The position numbers were made by a program, and so were the translations under genes. A stretch of DNA of 64,000 nt from Kocuria dechangensis (GTDB lineage Bacteria > Actinomycetota > Actinomycetes > Actinomycetales > Micrococcaceae): positions 29,323-93,322 of the forward strand of contig NZ_BMEQ01000016.1 in NCBI RefSeq assembly GCF_014636775.1, written 5' to 3'. Below, piece by piece: positions 25,273 to 33,526 of the stretch (positions within the stretch are counted from its first letter, which is position 1; every line of letters starts with the position of its first letter). The notes below the pieces were generated by a model. It was given only the letters and a program-made list of their open reading frames with translations. It made no database searches and was not told the origin of the DNA.

Positions 25273-26529
25273 GTGACCGAGACGCCCAGGGACCGGCTGG
25301 CCCGCTGGCGCGCGTGCGCCGTCATGCACGTGGACATGGACATGTTCTACGTGGGGGTCGAGCTGCTGCGGGCGCCCCACCTGCGGGGCCGGTCCGTGAT
25401 CGTGGCCGCCGCCGGCAACCGCTCCGTCGTGCTCTCCGCCTCCTACGAGGCCCGCGCCTTCGGGGTCCGCTCCGGCATGCCGCTGGCCCGGGCCCGCGCC
25501 CTGTGCCCCGGGGCGGTCCTGCTCGAGCCGCACCGCGCCGCCTACGAGGAGTACTCGCGGCGGGTGATGGCCATGTTCGCCGAGCTCACCGACCTCGTGG
25601 AGCAGATCAGCGTGGACGAGGCGTTCCTCGACGTCTCCGGCGCGGTCCGCCGGCTCGGCCCGCCCGTGCGCATGGCCCGGCAGCTGCGCGCCCGGGTGCA
25701 CGCCGAGCTGGGCCTGACGGCGTCGGTGGGGATCGGGGTGAACAAGACGGTCGCGAAGATCGCCTCCACCCGCTCCAAGCCCGACGGCCTGCTGCTCGTG
25801 CAGCCGGAGGACACCACCGCCTTCCTCGCCGGGCTCCCGGTCTCCGCGCTGTGGGGCGTCGGCCGGCGCACGGCCGACGCGCTGACCGGTGCCGGGCTGC
25901 GCAGCGTGGGGGACATCGCCGCCACCCCCGTCCCGCAGCTGGCACGGGTGGTCGGCCCGGCCGCCGGCCACCACCTCCACGAGCTGGCCAACGGACGGGA
26001 CCCCCGTCCGGTGGTCCCGGTGCGGGAGGAGAAGAGCGTGGGCGCCGAGGAGACCTTCGCCGAGGACGTCGAGGACCCCCGGGTGCTCCGGGAGACCCTG
26101 TTGCGGCTCAGCCACCGCACGGCCTCCCGGCTGCGGCGCCAGGGGCTGCGCGCCCGCCGCGTCGGGCTGAAGCTGCGGTACGCGGACTTCACCACCCTCA
26201 GCCGCTCGCGCACCCTCGCCCAGCCCATCACCTCGGCCCACGACCTCCTCGAGCACGCGAGCGGCCTCCTGGACGAGCTCGGGGAGCGGCCGCAGTCCGT
26301 GCGGCTCCTCGGCGTGCGCGCCGAGCGGCTCGAGCCCGCGGCGGACGCCCTCCAGCTGAGCCTCGACGGGCGCGAGGAGGAGTGGGGTGCCGCCGAGCAG
26401 GCCATGGACCGGGTGCACGCCCGCTTCGGCGCGGACCGGCTCGGCCCCGCCCGGCTGCTGCGGCCCGTGCCTCGGGATCCGGGCGCCGATTCCAAGGGTG
26501 TTGACAGCCCGCGGCGCGGTGCCAAATGA
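25273..26529 (+). CDS. dinB: DNA polymerase IV
   Basis: DinB is a Y-family, error-prone translesion DNA polymerase. The N-terminal catalytic motif HVDMDMFYVGVE provides the first metal Asp. The second site SVDEAFLDVSG supplies Asp-Glu, and SVGIGVNKTVAKIAS is the conserved palm block. LWGVGRRTADALTGAGLRSVGDIA is the thumb helix-hairpin-helix. The little-finger domain follows to 418 residues. GAGGAGG (25261-25267) 5 bases before the GTG fixes the start. The C-terminus has no clear beta-clamp-binding peptide that I can name with certainty. It is not next to imuA/imuB-type genes, so this is the stand-alone DinB type. Confidence 0.95.
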   Translation: MTETPRDRLARWRACAVMHVDMDMFYVGVELLRAPHLRGRSVIVAAAGNRSVVLSASYEARAFGVRSGMPLARARALCPGAVLLEPHRAAYEEYSRRVMAMFAELTDLVEQISVDEAFLDVSGAVRRLGPPVRMARQLRARVHAELGLTASVGIGVNKTVAKIASTRSKPDGLLLVQPEDTTAFLAGLPVSALWGVGRRTADALTGAGLRSVGDIAATPVPQLARVVGPAAGHHLHELANGRDPRPVVPVREEKSVGAEETFAEDVEDPRVLRETLLRLSHRTASRLRRQGLRARRVGLKLRYADFTTLSRSRTLAQPITSAHDLLEHASGLLDELGERPQSVRLLGVRAERLEPAADALQLSLDGREEEWGAAEQAMDRVHARFGADRLGPARLLRPVPRDPGADSKGVDSPRRGAK

Positions 26530-26542
26530 CCACCCGACGGTC

Positions 26543-26548
26543 TATCCT
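26543..26548 (+). promoter_or_regulatory. -10 box upstream of the DUF3040 gene
   Basis: TATCCT lies 60 bases before the GTG. A perfect TTGACA at 26501-26506, inside the end of dinB, is 36 bases away and pairs poorly with it; with 17-base spacing it would face AAATGA at 26524-26529. Confidence 0.4.
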
Positions 26549-26608
26549 TGTAGCACGTGGGACCGGAACAGCCCGGCCGCCCGCACACGAGGGATGAGGA
26601 GGCATACA

Positions 26609-26980
26609 GTGCCACTGTCCGAGCACGAGCAACAGCTCCTGGCCCAGCTGGAGAAGCAGCTGCACGCGGACGACCCGAGGTTCGCCTCGAGCATGGGCTC
26701 CCGCGCCGTCCGGGGTGCCTCCACCCGCAACATCGTCCTCGGGATCGTCGTCGCCGTCGTCGGCCTTCTCGTGCTGCTGGGCGGCGTGATGATCAAGTCC
26801 GTGCTGCTCGGCGTGCTCGGCTTCGTCGTCATGGGCGCCGGCGTCTACGTCGCGACCCTCCGCTCCGGCAAGTCCCGGGGCGGCGCGCCCGGCAAGGGCG
26901 GAACCCCCCGTCGCTCCTCGCCGTTCCTGCAGAACCTCGAGGAGCGCTGGGACCAGCGCAACTCCGGGGGCCAGCCCTAG
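26609..26980 (+). CDS. DUF3040 membrane protein
   Basis: The 123-residue protein has the DUF3040 start MPLSEHEQQLLAQLEKQLHADDPRFASSM, then two transmembrane segments (IVLGIVVAVVGLLVLLGGVMI and SVLLGVLGFVVMGAGVYVAT), and a basic tail ending NLEERWDQRNSG. The function is unknown. The family sits just upstream of mraZ in many Actinobacteria (Rv2169c in M. tuberculosis), which hints at an envelope or division link. GAGGAGG (26596-26602) 6 bases before the GTG fixes the start. Confidence 0.9.
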   Translation: MPLSEHEQQLLAQLEKQLHADDPRFASSMGSRAVRGASTRNIVLGIVVAVVGLLVLLGGVMIKSVLLGVLGFVVMGAGVYVATLRSGKSRGGAPGKGGTPRRSSPFLQNLEERWDQRNSGGQP

Positions 26981-27048
26981 GGCGGACCCCCGTCCCCTCC
27001 ACGGCCCTCCACCAGCACACCCGCAGGGCACCGACGCCCCGCTCCGAC

Positions 27049-27080
27049 AGGCTCCCCGGCACCCGCCGGGGAGCCTTTCT
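27049..27080 (+). terminator. Terminator of the DUF3040 gene
   Basis: AGGCTCCCCGGC (27049-27060) pairs perfectly with GCCGGGGAGCCT (27065-27076) around ACCC and is followed by TTCT. It is a rho-independent terminator with a 12-bp stem. Confidence 0.85.
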
Positions 27081-27120
27081 CGTCCGCTCCCGGCGGCGCC
27101 CCGCGGAGCGCCGCGCCCGC

Positions 27121-27182
27121 CCCTCCACCTCCCGCCCCACCGCCCTCCACCTCCCACCCCACCGCCCTCCACCTCCCACCCC
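27121..27182. repeat. 22-bp tandem polypyrimidine repeat, 2.8 copies
   Basis: The unit CCCTCCACCTCCCRCCCCAC plus CG repeats at 27121, 27143 and 27165. The third copy is truncated after 18 bases. Copies 1 and 2 differ at one position. The plus strand is almost pure C/T with some A. The minus strand has closely spaced GGG runs that could form a G-quadruplex. Confidence 0.85.
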
Positions 27183-27270
27183 GGAAGGCCCCCGCGCCCT
27201 GACCTGCACGGACCCGGCGGCCTCCGGGAGGGCGCGCCCGCCGCGCCACGGCGCGGCGGCGCCGCGTTCG

Positions 27271-27300
27271 TTGACCGGGGAGTGAAGTGGAGTAAAGTGG
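27271..27300 (+). promoter_or_regulatory. mraZ/dcw promoter with tandem MraZ-box-like repeats
   Basis: TTGACC (27271-27276) and TAAAGT (27293-27298) form a -35/-10 pair with a 16-base spacer. Two adjacent 10-bp direct repeats, AGTGAAGTGG (27281-27290) and AGTAAAGTGG (27291-27300), fill the spacer and the -10. MraZ is known in other bacteria to bind short tandem repeats in its own promoter, so this is very probably the autoregulatory operator of the dcw cluster. Confidence 0.75.
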
Positions 27301-27349
27301 GGCGCAGAGAAGGATCAGGGAGAACTCTCGGGTCGGAGAGGCGGTGGGC

Positions 27350-27781
27350 GTGTTCCTCGGAACGTACTCACCCCGTCTCGACGAGAAGGGACGCGTGATC
27401 CTCCCGGCCAAGTTCCGGGAGGAGCTCGCAGAGGGACTGGTGCTGACCCGCGGTCAGGAACGGTGCCTCTACGTGTTCAGCATCCGGGAGTTCGAGCGGG
27501 TCCACGAGCAGCTCAGGGCGGCGCCGCTGTCCTCGAAGCAGGCCCGGGACTACATCCGAGTCTTTCTCTCGGGCGCCTCGGACGAGGTCCCGGACAAGCA
27601 GGGCCGAGTCACGATACCCCCGCCGCTGCGGGAGTACGCGGGACTCGACCGGGAGCTCGCGTTCATCGGCGCGGGCACCCGGGCCGAGATCTGGGACGCC
27701 GGGTCCTGGAACGACTACCTGAGCGAGAAGGAGGCAGCCTTCTCCGACACCGCCGAGGAAGTGGTGCCGGGGCTCTTCTGA
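27350..27781 (+). CDS. mraZ: Transcriptional regulator MraZ
   Basis: MraZ is a ring-forming DNA-binding protein of the AbrB-like fold that regulates the dcw operon it heads. The 143 residues contain the two expected SpoVT/AbrB-like halves: [23 protein letters not shown] near the start and [25 protein letters not shown] in the middle, each with the DxxGR signature. The GTG at 27350 ([10 protein letters not shown]) is chosen because the SD GGAGAGG (27335-27341) is then 8 bases away; the GTG at 27344 would leave only 2. The tandem repeats at 27281-27300 are its likely binding site. rsmH follows after a 234-base gap. Confidence 0.95.
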   Translation: MFLGTYSPRLDEKGRVILPAKFREELAEGLVLTRGQERCLYVFSIREFERVHEQLRAAPLSSKQARDYIRVFLSGASDEVPDKQGRVTIPPPLREYAGLDRELAFIGAGTRAEIWDAGSWNDYLSEKEAAFSDTAEEVVPGLF

Positions 27782-27860
27782 CCGACCACCCGACCGAGAC
27801 GCAGCCGCGCCCCGCGGACCGCTTCCCGGATGAGATCTCCAGCCGCACAGCCGTCACCGT

Positions 27861-27886
27861 CCTGGCTCACCTTCCCCTGAGCCAGG
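27861..27886 (+). repeat. Perfect 9-bp hairpin between mraZ and rsmH
   Basis: CCTGGCTCA (27861-27869) pairs with TGAGCCAGG (27878-27886) around an 8-base CCTTCCCC loop. No U-run follows, so it is not a classical terminator. It may be a processing or attenuation structure in the unusually long mraZ-rsmH gap. Confidence 0.55.
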
Positions 27887-28015
27887 CCGGATTCGAGGGA
27901 CGGCCAGCGGATGGGGGTCTGATCCTGGAAGGCCCGCCGCCGCACCGCGGCGTCGAGACCCGGCGCCGGCACCCGATGACCGACCCCCACCGCCGACCGC
28001 CGAAGAGAGGGCCCC

Positions 28016-29011
28016 GTGGCGCAACGCCCCGCCGAGCAGCTGCACGTTCCCGTGCTGCTCGACCGCTGCCTGGACCTGATGGCTCCGGCCCTCGCCCAGG
28101 ACGGCGCCGTCGCGGTGGACGCGACCCTCGGGATGGGCGGGCACTCGGAGGCCCTCCTCCGCCGGTTCCCCCATCTCCAGCTCGTGGGCATCGACCGCGA
28201 CCCGCAGGCCCACCGGCTGGCCGGCGAGCGCCTGGCCCCCTTCGGCGACCGGTTCCACCCCGTGCACGCCACCTACGACCGGATCCCCGAGGCCCTCGCC
28301 CAGCACGGCTTGGACCACGCGGACGCTGTCCTGTTCGACCTCGGGGTCTCCTCCCTGCAGCTCGACGAGCGGGAGCGCGGCTTCGCGTACTCCTACGACG
28401 CCCCGCTGGACATGCGGATGGACTCCACCGCGCCCCGCACTGCCGAGGACGTCGTCAACGGCTACAGCGAGACGGAGCTGCGCCGGATCCTCCGCGACTG
28501 GGGCGAGGAGCGCTTCGCGGGCCGGATCGCGCGCGCCATCGTCGCCCGCCGGGAGCAGGCCCCGCTGCGCACCACGGGGGAGCTCGTGGAGGTCATCCGC
28601 GCGGCCGTCCCGATGGGCGCCCAGCACCGGAAGGGACACCCCGCCAAGCAGACCTTCCAGGCGCTGCGCATCGAGGTCAACGAGGAGCTCGACGTCCTGC
28701 GCCGCGCGATCCCCGCCGCCCTGGACGCCCTGCCGGTCGGCGGGCGGGTCGTGGCGATGAGCTACCACTCGCTGGAGGACAGGATCGTCAAGCAGGCCTT
28801 CGCCCGCGGCGCCACCTCCACCGCGCCCAAGGGATTCCCCGTCGAGCTCGACGAGCACAAGCCCACGCTGCGGATCCTGACCCGGGGCGCCGAGGCCCCC
28901 ACCCAGCAGGAGATCGACGAGAACCCCCGTGCCGCCTCCGCCCGCCTGCGCGCGGTGGAGCGCGTCCGACCGAACGCACACCAGAACGCACACCAGAGGA
29001 ACAGGGCATGA
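28016..29011 (+). CDS. rsmH: 16S rRNA (cytosine-1402-N4)-methyltransferase RsmH
   Basis: RsmH (MraW) transfers a methyl group from S-adenosylmethionine to N4 of C1402 in 16S rRNA, tuning the ribosomal P site. In the 331 residues are [13 protein letters not shown] at the start, the SAM-binding [31 protein letters not shown], a [21 protein letters not shown] block, and [19 protein letters not shown]. The length is normal. GAGAGG lies upstream of the GTG. Its stop overlaps the ftsL start (ATGA at 29008-29011). It is the second gene of the dcw cluster, as in most bacteria. Confidence 0.97.
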   Translation: MAQRPAEQLHVPVLLDRCLDLMAPALAQDGAVAVDATLGMGGHSEALLRRFPHLQLVGIDRDPQAHRLAGERLAPFGDRFHPVHATYDRIPEALAQHGLDHADAVLFDLGVSSLQLDERERGFAYSYDAPLDMRMDSTAPRTAEDVVNGYSETELRRILRDWGEERFAGRIARAIVARREQAPLRTTGELVEVIRAAVPMGAQHRKGHPAKQTFQALRIEVNEELDVLRRAIPAALDALPVGGRVVAMSYHSLEDRIVKQAFARGATSTAPKGFPVELDEHKPTLRILTRGAEAPTQQEIDENPRAASARLRAVERVRPNAHQNAHQRNRA

Positions 29012-29739
29012 GCGGAACCGGACTACAGCGACGACCGGCCCGGACGGCGTCCCCGCGCGCGGGGATCGGCGCCTGGGCGGCCCGTCGCGGCCCCCGGCCG
29101 CCGGTCGAGGGCAGCGCCGCGCGCGCGCTCGACGCGCCCCGTCCCGCGGGCGAGCCCCGCACCGCGCCCCGCACCGGCGGCTCCACCCGCGCGCCGCTGT
29201 CCGTGGTCCCGGCCCGCGCCCGGCGCCGCCGCTTCTCCACCGTGGTCCTCAGCCTCGTGGCCCTCGTGGTCGCGCTCGCGTCCATCCTGGTGCTCAACAT
29301 CCAGATCTCCGGCGGGCAGTACCGGCTCGTGGAGCTGCGCGCCCAGGAGCAGGCGCTGACCCAGCAGAACGAGGCCCTCACCCAGGACCTGGAGTTCTAC
29401 AGCGCCCCGCAGAACCTCGCGGTGATGGCCGCCGACCTCGGCATGGTCCCCGCCCAGGGCTCCGGCACGGTGGACCTCACTACCGGGACCGTCGAGGGCG
29501 ACCCCGCGCCCGCGGAGGAGCAGAAGGACCAGGAGATCCTGGTCGACCACCCCCACCAGACCGGCTCCGAGGCCGCGGACCGCGCGGCCGACCGCGCGGA
29601 GGACCGCGAGCGCGAGAAGGCGGAGAAGGCGGAGAAGGACGCGGAGGAGCGGGCCCGGCAGGCCGAGGCCCCCGCCGCCGACGCGGAGCTCGACGGCGGG
29701 TCCCTGCCCGCGCCGCAGCAGCGCACCCCCGGCGAATGA
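29008..29739 (+). CDS. ftsL: Cell-division protein FtsL (extended)
   Basis: FtsL is a bitopic divisome protein that forms a periplasmic-side coiled coil with FtsB/DivIC and FtsQ and activates FtsW/FtsI. Identification rests on position between rsmH and ftsI and on topology. A basic, Pro/Arg-rich cytoplasmic region of about 75 residues comes first, then one transmembrane helix ([22 protein letters not shown]), then a coiled coil ([27 protein letters not shown]). The protein ends in a highly charged Ala/Glu/Lys/Asp tail. At 243 residues it is longer than the enterobacterial protein (about 120), as often in Actinobacteria. The ATG overlaps the rsmH stop. Confidence 0.85.
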   Translation: MSGTGLQRRPARTASPRAGIGAWAARRGPRPPVEGSAARALDAPRPAGEPRTAPRTGGSTRAPLSVVPARARRRRFSTVVLSLVALVVALASILVLNIQISGGQYRLVELRAQEQALTQQNEALTQDLEFYSAPQNLAVMAADLGMVPAQGSGTVDLTTGTVEGDPAPAEEQKDQEILVDHPHQTGSEAADRAADRAEDREREKAEKAEKDAEERARQAEAPAADAELDGGSLPAPQQRTPGE

Positions 29740-29832
29740 CCGGGACCCCGCCACCCCCTCCGGACGGGGCGGCGGGCACTCCGGCGGACCGCCCGCCGGG
29801 ACCAGGGCACAGACCAGGAACGAGGCAACCAC

Positions 29833-31785
29833 GTGGCACGCGCACGCTCGACGACGACCGGTGAGGACCCCGGATCGTTCGTCCTCGGACGCAACCACGT
29901 GGGGGTCGCCCTCCTGCTCGCCCTGCTCCTGGTCCTTGCGGTGCGCCTCGTGTGGGTGCAGGGCTTCGACGCGGCCGGCCGGGCGGAGGCGGCCGCCGCG
30001 GAGCGCTCGCGCACCGAGACGGTGCCCGCCCTGCGCGGTGAGATCCGCGACACCGACGGCAACGTGCTCGCCCGCACGCTGCAGCGCTACGACGTGACGG
30101 TCGACCAGAGCATGGTCCGGGAGTTCGACCGCCCCAAGGCGGACGGCACCACCGAGACCGTGACCCCCACGCAGGCCGTGTACCAGCTGGCCGACGCCCT
30201 CGAGCTCGAGGACGAGGACGTCAAGAAGGCGCTGGACGGGGACAAGCCCTTCGAGTACGTGGCCCGCGGCGTCACCCCCGAGCAGTGGAACAAGGTGCGC
30301 GAGTTCGGCCTGCCCTACGTCTACGGGCAGCCGGCCTCCGACCGGATCTACCCCAACGGCCCCGTGGCCGGCAGCGTGGTCGGCTTCATGGGCGGCGACG
30401 ACGAGGCGCTCGGCGGGATCGAGCAGACGCAGGACGGGCTGCTGCGCGGCACCGACGGGCAGCGCACCTACGAGATCAGCGCCGACGGGGTCCGCATCCC
30501 CGTGGCCCCCACGGAGGAGACCCCAGTCCAGGACGGCTCCTCCGTGCAGCTCTCCATCGACAGCGACGTCCAGTTCGCCGCCCAGCAGGCGGTCGCGGAG
30601 CGCGTCGAGGAGCTCGACGCCGAGTGGGGCACCGCCGTGGTGATGCGGATCGAGGACGGGGCGGTGCTCGCGCTCGCCGACTCCTCCACCGTGGACCCCA
30701 ACGACATCGGCGCGGCCGCTCCCGAGGACCTGGGCGCGCGCGCCGTGACCCAGGCCGTGGAGCCCGGCTCGACGCAGAAGATCCTCACCGCGGCCGCCGC
30801 CGTCGAGGAGGGCATCGCGACGCCGGAGACCGAGATCACCGTGCCCCCGTTCCTGGAGATCGACGGGCAGAAGATCACCGACTCCTTCGACCATGGCCAG
30901 CAGGACCGCACGTTCGCCGGGATCATCGCCGACTCGATGAACACGGGCACCGTGCTGGTCGGCAGCAAGCTCTCCCCGCAGCAGCGCCACGACTGGATGA
31001 GCCGGTTCGGGGTGGGCGAGGCCACCGGCATCGAGCTGCCCGGCGAGTCCACGGGCATCCTCACCGGCCCGGACCAGTGGGACGTGCGCCAGCAGTACAC
31101 CGTGCTGTTCGGCCAGGGCGTGGCGCAGACCCCGCTGCGCACGGCGACCGTCTTCCAGGCCATCGGCAACGGCGGGGTGCAGGTGGAGCCGCGCGTCGTG
31201 GAGTCGGTCGTGGCGCCCGACGGCACCGTCACCCCCGCGGAGCGGCCCGAGGGGGAGCGGGTGGTCTCCGAGGAGACGGCCGAGCAGGTCCTCGACATGA
31301 TGGAGGTCACGGTCACCCAGGGCGGCGCCAAGGACGCGGCCGTGGAGGGCTACCGGGTGGGCGGCAAGACCGGCACCTCGGAGGCCCCGAGCCCCGAGGG
31401 CGGCTACGACGGCTACACCACGTCCTTCGTGGGCGTCGCCCCCGTGGAGGACCCCCAGTACCTCGTGGCCGTCACGCTCCAGCGCCCCCAGGGCGACGTC
31501 CGGACCATCGGCGCCTCGAGCACGTTCAGCAAGATCATGGGCCAGGTGCTGCGGCACTACGACGTGCCGCCCTCGACCACGGACCCGGTGCAGATCCCGC
31601 TGCGCACGGACGTGGAGCCGACCCCGGAGCAGACGACCCCGGAGCAGACGAGCCCGGAGGAGCCGGAGCCGCAGGAGACCGCCGCTCAGGAGCCCGAGCA
31701 GAGCACCCCCGCCGGCGCGCCGGCGCCCGACCCGGTCGGCGCCCCCGCCCCGAGCCCGTCCCGGCCCGCCGAGCCGGGCGACTAG
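29833..31785 (+). CDS. ftsI: Penicillin-binding protein 3 / FtsI (septal transpeptidase)
   Basis: FtsI is the septal class B transpeptidase that cross-links new peptidoglycan with FtsW. The 650 residues have a short cytoplasmic N-terminus, a signal-anchor helix (GVALLLALLLVLAVRLVWV), and the class B non-catalytic region starting LRGEIRDTDGNVLA. The transpeptidase domain has the three active-site motifs: STQK with Ser313 and Lys316, SMN at 368-370 and KTG at 512-514. A Pro/Glu/Thr-rich tail of about 60 residues (TPEQTTPEQTSPEEPEP...) extends outside the membrane. GAACGAGG precedes the GTG at 29833. It should be the beta-lactam target of the divisome. Confidence 0.96.
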   Translation: MARARSTTTGEDPGSFVLGRNHVGVALLLALLLVLAVRLVWVQGFDAAGRAEAAAAERSRTETVPALRGEIRDTDGNVLARTLQRYDVTVDQSMVREFDRPKADGTTETVTPTQAVYQLADALELEDEDVKKALDGDKPFEYVARGVTPEQWNKVREFGLPYVYGQPASDRIYPNGPVAGSVVGFMGGDDEALGGIEQTQDGLLRGTDGQRTYEISADGVRIPVAPTEETPVQDGSSVQLSIDSDVQFAAQQAVAERVEELDAEWGTAVVMRIEDGAVLALADSSTVDPNDIGAAAPEDLGARAVTQAVEPGSTQKILTAAAAVEEGIATPETEITVPPFLEIDGQKITDSFDHGQQDRTFAGIIADSMNTGTVLVGSKLSPQQRHDWMSRFGVGEATGIELPGESTGILTGPDQWDVRQQYTVLFGQGVAQTPLRTATVFQAIGNGGVQVEPRVVESVVAPDGTVTPAERPEGERVVSEETAEQVLDMMEVTVTQGGAKDAAVEGYRVGGKTGTSEAPSPEGGYDGYTTSFVGVAPVEDPQYLVAVTLQRPQGDVRTIGASSTFSKIMGQVLRHYDVPPSTTDPVQIPLRTDVEPTPEQTTPEQTSPEEPEPQETAAQEPEQSTPAGAPAPDPVGAPAPSPSRPAEPGD

Positions 31786-31879
31786 ACTTGCCAATCGCCG
31801 TGCCCGGGGACCACCGGTGCTCGACGCCTCCCCCCGGGCGGACCACCCGACCGCCCACCAGAGACCCCGAAGGACGTTG

Positions 31880-33526
31880 ATGGACGCCACAGCCCAGCAG
31901 GGAACAGCCCCGCAGGGGCAGGACGCGCAGACCCTGCGCCCCGCCCGGCCCCGGCCGCTCGGCCTCGCCGAGGTCGCACGGCTCGCGGGCGGCTCCCCGG
32001 CCCCCGGCGCCGCGCCCGGCCCGGAGATCACCGGCGTCTCCCTCGACTCCCGCGCGGCGCGCCCCGGGGACCTCTACGCGGCGCTGCCCGGCGCCCGCGT
32101 GCACGGGGCCCGGTTCGCCGCGGACGCCCGGCGGGCCGGCGCGGTCGCCGTGCTCACCGACGCCGAGGGGCAGGCGCTGCTGGAGGGCTCCGGCCCGGAC
32201 CTGCCCGTCGTCGTGTCCCCCGACCCCCGCCGCGCCGTGGGCGCGATCGCGGCCCGCGTGTACGGCTCCCAGCCCCAGGACGGCACGGCCCCCACCCTGT
32301 TCGCCGTCACCGGCACCAACGGGAAGACCACCACCACCTACTTCACCAACTCCCTCCTGCGCGCCCTGGGCCACCGCACCGGCCTGATCGGCACCATCGA
32401 GATCCTCGCCGGCGAGGAGTCCATCCCCTCCCGGCTGACCACCCCCGAGGCCCCCCACGTCCACTCCCTGCTCGCCCTGATGCGCGAGCGCGGGATCACC
32501 GCCGCGTCCATGGAGGTGTCCTCCCACGCCCTGGAGTTCCACCGCGTGGACGGGGTGCGCTACGACGTCGCGGGCTTCACGAACCTCACCCAGGACCACC
32601 TCGACCTGCACGGGTCGATGGAGGAGTACTTCGCCGTCAAGGCGCAGCTGTTCACCCCCGAGCGCACCCGCCGCGCCGTCGTCCTCGTCCAGGACGCCGA
32701 CGACGCGTGGGGACGGCGCGCGGCCGAGCACGCCCGCCGGGAGCTGGGCGCCGAGAGCGTCGCCGCGGTCGCCCTCACCCCCGGCGCGCTGCCCGACCCG
32801 GACTGGACCCTGGCCGACGTCGCCCGCCGCGGCGTGGGCCACTCCTTCGTGCTGCGCCACCGCGACGGCCGCTCGCTGCGGGTCTCCACCGGCCTGCCCG
32901 GGGACTTCAACGTCGCCAACGCCGCGCTCGCCGTCCTGATGGTCGTCGCCTCCGGGGCCGACCTCGACGCCGTCCAGCGCGCCCTCGACGAGACCGACCC
33001 GCTCACCACGGACGTGCCCGGCCGGATGCAGCTGATCGGGACCGAGCCCACCGCCGTCGTGGACTTCGCGCACAACCCCGATGCCCTGCGCCGCGCCCTG
33101 GCCGCCGTCGAGCCGCCCGAGGGCGACGGGCGCGTCATCGTCGTCTTCGGGGCCACGGGGGAGCGGGACCGCACCAAGCGCCCCGTGATGGGCGAGATCG
33201 CCGCCCGGCACGCCGACGTCGTGGTCGTCACCGACGACGACCCGCACGACGAGGAGCCCGCCGGGATCCGCGAGGAGGTCGCCGCCGGCGCCCGGGCCGC
33301 GCAGGCGGCCGGCGCCCGCGCCGCCGAGGTGCTGGTGGTCGCCCCCCGCGCGGAGGCGATCCGCGCCGCGGTCGCCATGGCCCGGCCCGGGGACTCGGTG
33401 CTCGTCGCCGGGCGCGGGCACGAGACGGTCCAGGAGATCCGGGGCGTGGACCACCCGCTGGACGACAGGGAAGAGCTGCGGGCCGCACTGGCCGACGCGC
33501 AGCAGGGCCGTTGGGAGGACCGATGA
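31880..33526 (+). CDS. murE: UDP-MurNAc-L-Ala-D-Glu ligase MurE (probably L-lysine adding)
   Basis: MurE adds the third stem-peptide residue to UDP-MurNAc-L-Ala-D-Glu in the cytoplasm. The 548 residues show the Mur-ligase ATP loop [13 protein letters not shown], the carbamylated-lysine region, SMEVSSHALEFHRVDG, NLTQDHLDLHGSMEEYFAVKA and VDFAHNPDALRRAL. In meso-DAP enzymes the amino-acid specificity motif is DNPR. Here it reads DDDPHDEEP, with His456 where the DAP-binding Arg belongs, so L-lysine (as in Micrococcaceae walls) is the likely substrate. The ATG at 31880 follows GAAGGA (31869-31874). murF overlaps its stop (ATGA). Confidence 0.94.
   Translation: MDATAQQGTAPQGQDAQTLRPARPRPLGLAEVARLAGGSPAPGAAPGPEITGVSLDSRAARPGDLYAALPGARVHGARFAADARRAGAVAVLTDAEGQALLEGSGPDLPVVVSPDPRRAVGAIAARVYGSQPQDGTAPTLFAVTGTNGKTTTTYFTNSLLRALGHRTGLIGTIEILAGEESIPSRLTTPEAPHVHSLLALMRERGITAASMEVSSHALEFHRVDGVRYDVAGFTNLTQDHLDLHGSMEEYFAVKAQLFTPERTRRAVVLVQDADDAWGRRAAEHARRELGAESVAAVALTPGALPDPDWTLADVARRGVGHSFVLRHRDGRSLRVSTGLPGDFNVANAALAVLMVVASGADLDAVQRALDETDPLTTDVPGRMQLIGTEPTAVVDFAHNPDALRRALAAVEPPEGDGRVIVVFGATGERDRTKRPVMGEIAARHADVVVVTDDDPHDEEPAGIREEVAAGARAAQAAGARAAEVLVVAPRAEAIRAAVAMARPGDSVLVAGRGHETVQEIRGVDHPLDDREELRAALADAQQGRWEDR

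Larger units (their letters stand above)
26981..27349. other. Intergenic region before mraZ
   Basis: 369 bases without a gene. In order it contains the DUF3040 terminator (27049-27080), a 22-bp tandem polypyrimidine repeat (27121-27182), and the mraZ promoter with two MraZ-box-like repeats (27271-27300). The last 50 bases are the mraZ leader with its SD. Confidence 0.7.

Noticed and set aside
27344..27349. GTG at 27344 as the mraZ start
   Set aside because: Only 2 bases separate it from the SD, while the GTG at 27350 has 8 and gives the usual MFLGTY N-terminus.
27861..27886. Rho-independent terminator after mraZ
   Set aside because: The stem is good but no U-run follows, and rsmH needs read-through from the mraZ promoter.
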